NCBI GenBank assembly: GCA_016196545.1
Contig: JACPXM010000007.1
Coordinates: forward strand, 1 to 44,074
Direction: 5' to 3'
Length of the DNA stretch: 44,074 bases
From: Candidatus Omnitrophota bacterium
Lineage (GTDB): Bacteria > Omnitrophota > Omnitrophia > Omnitrophales > Aquincolibacteriaceae
The notes under the pieces were generated by a model that was given only the letters and a program-made list of their open reading frames with translations, was not told the origin of the DNA and ran no database searches. The position numbers were made by a program, and so were the translations under genes. Of this stretch, positions 40,236-44,074 are shown in pieces. Positions within the stretch are counted from its first letter, which is position 1, and each line of letters begins with the position of its first letter.

Positions 40236-42173
40236 TCAAAAACCATACTTCGCTCCGGCTTCAAAATTCCTTTCTGGATTAGGGTCCCGACTGCCGTCAA
40301 AGGAAAAGTCGTGATTGAAGAGGTTCTCCCCTTCGACAAATACGGAAAATCGGCCATACAGGATTTTGGGGAATTTAAGAACCGCCTTGCTATCAAAAAT
40401 GAATGCCTGATCCTTGGGATTCGTAAATCCCGCGTATTGAACCAAATCCGTATAACGACCAGCAAGATGGAGATTTAGAATCATTCCCCAGAATGCCTTG
40501 GAGTAATTGAGTTTAATGTCCTGAGTAAAGCGAGGCCGGCTTTGCAAGGGTCCGGCCGAACCCGGCTCTACGGCTAAGACATACATTGTGCCATAGGAAC
40601 CGGAAATTCCTTGCCAGGGGCCAAGCCCAATTTCGGTTTCGAAACCTGTTCGTCTTTCCTCATCAATATTGACGGGCTGCCTAAGGCCATCGGAGCGGAC
40701 AATGGTTTGAATGCTATCTTCGAGAAAAGTCTGAAAAAATACGGCTTTCCCGAGAATTCCATTACGGGGTTCGGTCTCAAAGCCAAAATTGTAGACAATG
40801 GCCTTCTCAGCCTCCAAATCGGGATTTGCAACAGTCGTCGCTGCGCTTAGATATCGATCCACTAAGGAAGGCGCATTAAACGCCCGTGAAACATTACCCC
40901 GTAACAAGCTCCTCCAAAAAGGCAGATGATAAACAAGCCCTGCACTTGGATCAAAATAGGTGCCGTAACTGTTGGTCGCATCGAGGCGGGATCCGAGTGT
41001 GGCATCCCAATTTTTCCAGGAAAGCTGATAATTGATAAAATAGCCTTGGCGCGTGCTTTCTTTATTGACATTAAACGGGCTCGTGGCTGCCCGGAAAACC
41101 GCGTCCCGGTATACTTCCACGCCGATATCAGCTCCCGTCACGAGGGTCTGGGATTCGGTGATGTCCCATATATTCTTCACAGAGGCTTCATGAATCATGC
41201 TGCGCGCCTTCGCAACTTGAAAAAAAGTGTAGCGCGGCAAAAGCAACGTATCGCGGCGGAAAGTTCTTTCCGATAATTTATAAAAAAATTCTGAATACAC
41301 ATTTCCGCCATGCTCCATCACAAGCCCTGCGCTGCCATAACGCGAATAGACCTTTCTTTTTGCAGAAAGATTCAAATCGGGCAAATCAAATTCGCTTACC
41401 TTAGAACCGGAGTATCCGAAGGATCCCTTTAGAGAAAGTCCTTCAATCCCGGGAATCGTAACTTCGCTTTTTAAAAATCCCCTCTTCTCCAGCTCATCGC
41501 TATTCGGACGAAAGCCCCCGGCCTCGGTATAACTTCCCATGCCGTAATAACCCAGAGGCCCGGCCGAGCCCCAAATTTCCCCTTTCTCACGCTGAGTGCC
41601 AAATTCTCCAAAGCTGAGAGTGGTTTCTCCCTTCGGCATCAAGGATTTTCCAACAGGCCTCGTAATAACGTTAATGACTCCGCCCATGGCCGAACCCCAA
41701 ACACTTGAGGACGCTCCCTTAATCACTTCGATTTTCTCCACAATTTCGAGTGGAATCTGAGACAAATCCGCAATGCCTCCCGTAGTGGTTGCATTAAAGG
41801 TAATGCCATCCACCATCACGCGCACTTCACGCGCCTTGGAGCCATAAATTTGAGCCGTGGCGTTTTGTCCAATGTGTCCGTCATCTTGAACCACAATGCC
41901 GTTAATCAATCCAAGTGCTTCATCCAAATCCTGAACGGGCCAGCGGTCAAGTTCTTCACGGGTCACCACCGTCACATGATCCGTCACTTGAGGAAGGGCT
42001 TGGAGGCTTCGTGTGGAACTAAAAAAGGAATCCTTAGAATACAGAAAATCCGACTGAGAGGATAAGACTTCCGAAGGCGGACTGGATAAAACGCGGCGAT
42101 CACTATGGGCCATGAGAGGAGGAATTAAAAGAAATAGGAGCGGGAGTGAAAAGAACAAAAACCGGTACATCAA
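40236..42173 (-). CDS. TonB-dependent outer-membrane receptor (BtuB-like)
   Basis: 645 residues. Signal peptide MMYRFLFFSLPLLFLLIPPLMAHS, then a plug domain (VTVVTREELDRWPVQDLDEALGLINGIVVQ, VRVMVDGITFN, IEKIEV-type IVEKIEVIKGASSSVWGSAMGGVINVIT) and a 22-strand barrel ending in GAKYGF with terminal Phe. It takes up a scarce ligand with energy from TonB. Size and plug resemble vitamin B12/siderophore receptors. No TonB-box is obvious by eye. It overlaps the NtrC-type regulator by ATGA and precedes the peptide-binding protein, so the ligand may be the modified peptide, a metal complex of it, or an environmental peptide. This is inference. Confidence 0.93.
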   Translation of the reverse strand: MMYRFLFFSLPLLFLLIPPLMAHSDRRVLSSPPSEVLSSQSDFLYSKDSFFSSTRSLQALPQVTDHVTVVTREELDRWPVQDLDEALGLINGIVVQDDGHIGQNATAQIYGSKAREVRVMVDGITFNATTTGGIADLSQIPLEIVEKIEVIKGASSSVWGSAMGGVINVITRPVGKSLMPKGETTLSFGEFGTQREKGEIWGSAGPLGYYGMGSYTEAGGFRPNSDELEKRGFLKSEVTIPGIEGLSLKGSFGYSGSKVSEFDLPDLNLSAKRKVYSRYGSAGLVMEHGGNVYSEFFYKLSERTFRRDTLLLPRYTFFQVAKARSMIHEASVKNIWDITESQTLVTGADIGVEVYRDAVFRAATSPFNVNKESTRQGYFINYQLSWKNWDATLGSRLDATNSYGTYFDPSAGLVYHLPFWRSLLRGNVSRAFNAPSLVDRYLSAATTVANPDLEAEKAIVYNFGFETEPRNGILGKAVFFQTFLEDSIQTIVRSDGLRQPVNIDEERRTGFETEIGLGPWQGISGSYGTMYVLAVEPGSAGPLQSRPRFTQDIKLNYSKAFWGMILNLHLAGRYTDLVQYAGFTNPKDQAFIFDSKAVLKFPKILYGRFSVFVEGENLFNHDFSFDGSRDPNPERNFEAGAKYGF

Positions 42174-43570
42174 ACTAAGGATTTGTGATCGCTGGATTGC
42201 TTGAGCTGCTTTACATCGATTTGTAGCGCATCTAATTTAGCAAGGAGTGTATTCCGGTGAATGCCCAAAATCTCGGCGGCCTTACTCTGATTCCATTCAG
42301 AATATTCGAGGATATTTAAGATCACCTTGCGTTCATAATCATCCAAAATTTCCTTAAAGGAAAAAGGTTCACGGTATTCGGTAAACTCGCCTCGCGGCAC
42401 GGCTAAGTCGAGAGGTAAATGGGCCTTTTGGATGCAGGGTCCCTCCATTAAAACCACAGCCCGTTCCACAACATTTTTGAGCTCGCGGATATTACCGGGC
42501 CAGTTGTAATCCTGCAATGTCGATTTGGCCTCTTCAGAAAACCCGCTTGCGGGTTTGTTAAATTTTTTTGAAAATTGGCGCAAGTAATGCTCCGCTAAAA
42601 TCAAAATATCCCCTTGGCGATCCCGAAGCGGCGGCAAATGGATATGGACCACTTTTACGCGATAATAGAGGTCTTCACGAAACTGACCGGTTTCCACCAT
42701 TTTTCGCAAATTGCCATTGGTCGCTGCCACAATGCGAACATCAATCGGAAGAACCTTAATGCTACCCACCCTCTCAATTTCCTGCTCCTGAAGGACTCGC
42801 AGCAATTTTACCTGAAGGGTCTCCTTCATGGCTGAAATTTCATCGAGAAATAAAGTCCCGCCTTGGGCCATTTCAAACTTTCCAATTTTTCGCTCCAAGG
42901 CCCCCGTGAAAGCCCCCCGTTCATGCCCAAAGAGCTCGCTTTCCAGCAAATTTTCAGGAATGGCGCCGCAATTAATGGCTTTGAAGGGGCGGTTTTTTCG
43001 CGAGGACTGATAATGAATCGCTCGAGCCACGAGCTCTTTGCCCGTTCCACTTTCGCCGGTAATAAGGACAGTGCTGTCTGTCAAGGCAACCTTGGAAATT
43101 ATTTTTAGAATTTCCTTTAATTTCGGATCCCGGCCCACCATGGGATGGCTATCGTCGAGCTGCTGGACATCATCACGCAGGGAGACGATTTCTTCGGCCA
43201 TGGATTTTTTCTCAAGCACACGGCGGGTCATCAGAAGAATTTCGTCTTTATCGAAGGGTTTCGTAATGTAGTGAAACGCACCTAACTCCATGGCACGCAT
43301 GGCCGAACGCGCCTTGTCATCCGCCGTAAGCATGACCACGTCGACGGTAGGATCGAGGGCTTTGATTTGTCGCAATACTTCAAAACCATCGAGTTCCGGA
43401 AGAGTAATGTCGAGAAATACTAAATCGACGGGCTCAGACCTCAATCGCGAAAGGGCATCGCGGCCGTCCTTGGCAACTACCAGCTCAAAACTATCACCGA
43501 GTAATAAATCGAGGGAATCAACGGTCGGCTTTTCATCATCGACTATCAGAATTCGGCGCTTTTTTTTCAA
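42170..43570 (-). CDS. NtrC-family sigma-54-dependent response regulator
   Basis: 466 residues. Receiver with phosphoacceptor D54 (LVFLDITLPELDG), AAA+ domain with Walker A GESGTGKE (172-179), the sigma-54 contact loop GAFTGA (219-224), Walker B GGTLFLDEI and R-finger region REDLYYRVKV. Last comes a Fis-type helix-turn-helix (WNQSKAAEILGIHRNTLLAKLDALQ). All active residues are present. The start is TTG, with AAAGGA upstream; no ATG is available in frame. It overlaps the TonB receptor gene, so it probably controls this operon, perhaps together with the Cache kinase at 35035. Confidence 0.95.
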   Translation of the reverse strand: MKKKRRILIVDDEKPTVDSLDLLLGDSFELVVAKDGRDALSRLRSEPVDLVFLDITLPELDGFEVLRQIKALDPTVDVVMLTADDKARSAMRAMELGAFHYITKPFDKDEILLMTRRVLEKKSMAEEIVSLRDDVQQLDDSHPMVGRDPKLKEILKIISKVALTDSTVLITGESGTGKELVARAIHYQSSRKNRPFKAINCGAIPENLLESELFGHERGAFTGALERKIGKFEMAQGGTLFLDEISAMKETLQVKLLRVLQEQEIERVGSIKVLPIDVRIVAATNGNLRKMVETGQFREDLYYRVKVVHIHLPPLRDRQGDILILAEHYLRQFSKKFNKPASGFSEEAKSTLQDYNWPGNIRELKNVVERAVVLMEGPCIQKAHLPLDLAVPRGEFTEYREPFSFKEILDDYERKVILNILEYSEWNQSKAAEILGIHRNTLLAKLDALQIDVKQLKQSSDHKSLV

Positions 43571-43618
43571 AGGGGGAGTGATCCTTTTCTGCTAGTTCGA
43601 ATTATCAATTAGGGCATC

Positions 43619-43647
43619 ATCATAGAGGGACCTGGCAGTTAAGGCAA
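43619..43647 (-). promoter_or_regulatory. Sigma-70 promoter of the RiPP/TonB operon
   Basis: TTGCCT, 17 bases, TATGAT on the minus strand, about 50 bp before the regulator start and 22 bp after the tRNA. Matches are 4/6 and 5/6. Confidence 0.55.
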
Positions 43648-43668
43648 TCTTATTTTTAGGAAGGCTGT

Positions 43669-43742
43669 CGGGGTGGAGTGATTTGAACACTCGACATCTT
43701 GCTCCCAAAGCAAGCGCTCTAGCCAGGCTGAGCTACACCCCG
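43669..43742 (-). tRNA. tRNA-Pro (anticodon UGG)
   Basis: 74-base cloverleaf on the minus strand. Acceptor stem CGGGGTG with CACCCCG, D stem GCTC/GAGC, anticodon stem CTTGC/GCAAG with loop TTTGGGA (anticodon TGG), and T stem GAGTG/CACTC with loop TTCAAAT. The discriminator base is A, and the 3' CCA is not encoded. Confidence 0.97.
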
Positions 43743-43755
43743 TTGAAGATTCTTT

Positions 43756-44074
43756 TTAAAAGATTGAACGCTCCTTATAAATACTGAGAATCAATCCAGC
43801 TGCCAAGGCACTCATCAAGAGGGAGGAGCCACCGTAGCTGATAAACGGCAGAGTGATTCCCGTAATGGGAACAAGGCCGATGCTCATGCCAATATTAATA
43901 AATACCTGTGTAAAAATCATGGCACAAATACCGGCCGCAATGAGCTTGGCTTTAATATCCGTCGTTTTTTCCATAACCAGAAACATGGAAGAAAATAAAA
44001 GGCCGTAGAGACCCAAAAGCAGAAGGGATCCCATATATCCCCATTCTTCCCCAATGACGCAGAAAATAAAATCA
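43756..44074 (-). CDS. rodA: RodA/FtsW-family cell-shape protein, C-terminal part only
   Basis: Runs off the right edge; reading starts DFIFCVIGEEWGYMGSLLLL, the conserved RodA/FtsW loop before the last membrane segments. IGMSIGLVPITGITLPFISYGGSSLLM is the family signature near the C-terminus. SEDS glycosyltransferase for peptidoglycan in the inner membrane. The sequence fits RodA better than FtsW (INIGMSIGLVPITG), but FtsW cannot be ruled out from this part. Confidence 0.9.
   Translation of the reverse strand, partial: DFIFCVIGEEWGYMGSLLLLGLYGLLFSSMFLVMEKTTDIKAKLIAAGICAMIFTQVFINIGMSIGLVPITGITLPFISYGGSSLLMSALAAGLILSIYKERSIF

Overview
The window looks like chromosomal DNA from an uncultured, free-living Gram-negative bacterium. 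It has an O-antigen ligase, a TonB-dependent receptor, an outer-membrane porin and Tat/DsbD components. Gene style (a bacterial deoxyhypusine-synthase-like protein, odd-centred intergenic palindromes, tightly overlapping ATGA operons) reminds me of Omnitrophota or other PVC-adjacent lineages, but that is an impression and not a proven placement. Almost everything is on the minus strand; only the deoxyhypusine-synthase-like gene and an APC permease are on the plus strand.

Region 1 (1-11667): a nitrate assimilation operon read right to left. Its order is a GAF-ANTAR antiterminator protein, an RNA leader with two hexaloop hairpins and an overlapping intrinsic terminator, nirB, nirD, a fused DmsB/DmsC-type electron-transfer and membrane-anchor protein, a NasA-type molybdenum nitrate reductase, an alginate_exp-type porin, a NarK-type transporter, and pyruvate kinase (cut by the left edge). 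Four junctions are ATGA overlaps or very short gaps. The leader matches the two-hexaloop ANTAR target architecture and is the best regulatory signal in the window.

Region 2 (11668-13712): 640 bp without a gene, then an ATGA-coupled pair of accessory genes, one RES-like and one carrying a recurrent uncharacterised C-terminal domain. Region 3 (13795-22925): O-antigen ligase, a divergent deoxyhypusine-synthase-like gene with a good promoter, a complete branched-chain amino acid ABC transporter (livFGMHJ), and an APC permease with a C-terminal USP domain. Three kinds of perfect palindrome sit in the intergenic spaces here.

Region 4 (22922-27682): operon tatA, aldo/keto-reductase-HemQ fusion, MFS transporter, short DsbD, small exported protein. 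Region 5 (27749-31190): a small accessory island bracketed by two copies of the 3' end of recN. It holds mntA-hepT, a TM2-like gene split by an intact IS3-family element plus a homopolymer frameshift, and the displaced recN tail. Region 6 (31110-36789): recN, a short-chain dehydrogenase, a receiver-only response regulator and two sensor kinases.

Region 7 (36816-43570): a putative RiPP system. It comprises a sigma-54 response regulator, a TonB-dependent receptor, a peptide-type substrate-binding protein, a 32-residue precursor with a Cys-Cys core, an intercistronic hairpin, and a radical SAM/SPASM maturase followed by a strong terminator. A Cache-type sensor kinase lies just beyond. Region 8: tRNA-Pro(UGG) and the C-terminal part of RodA/FtsW at the right edge.
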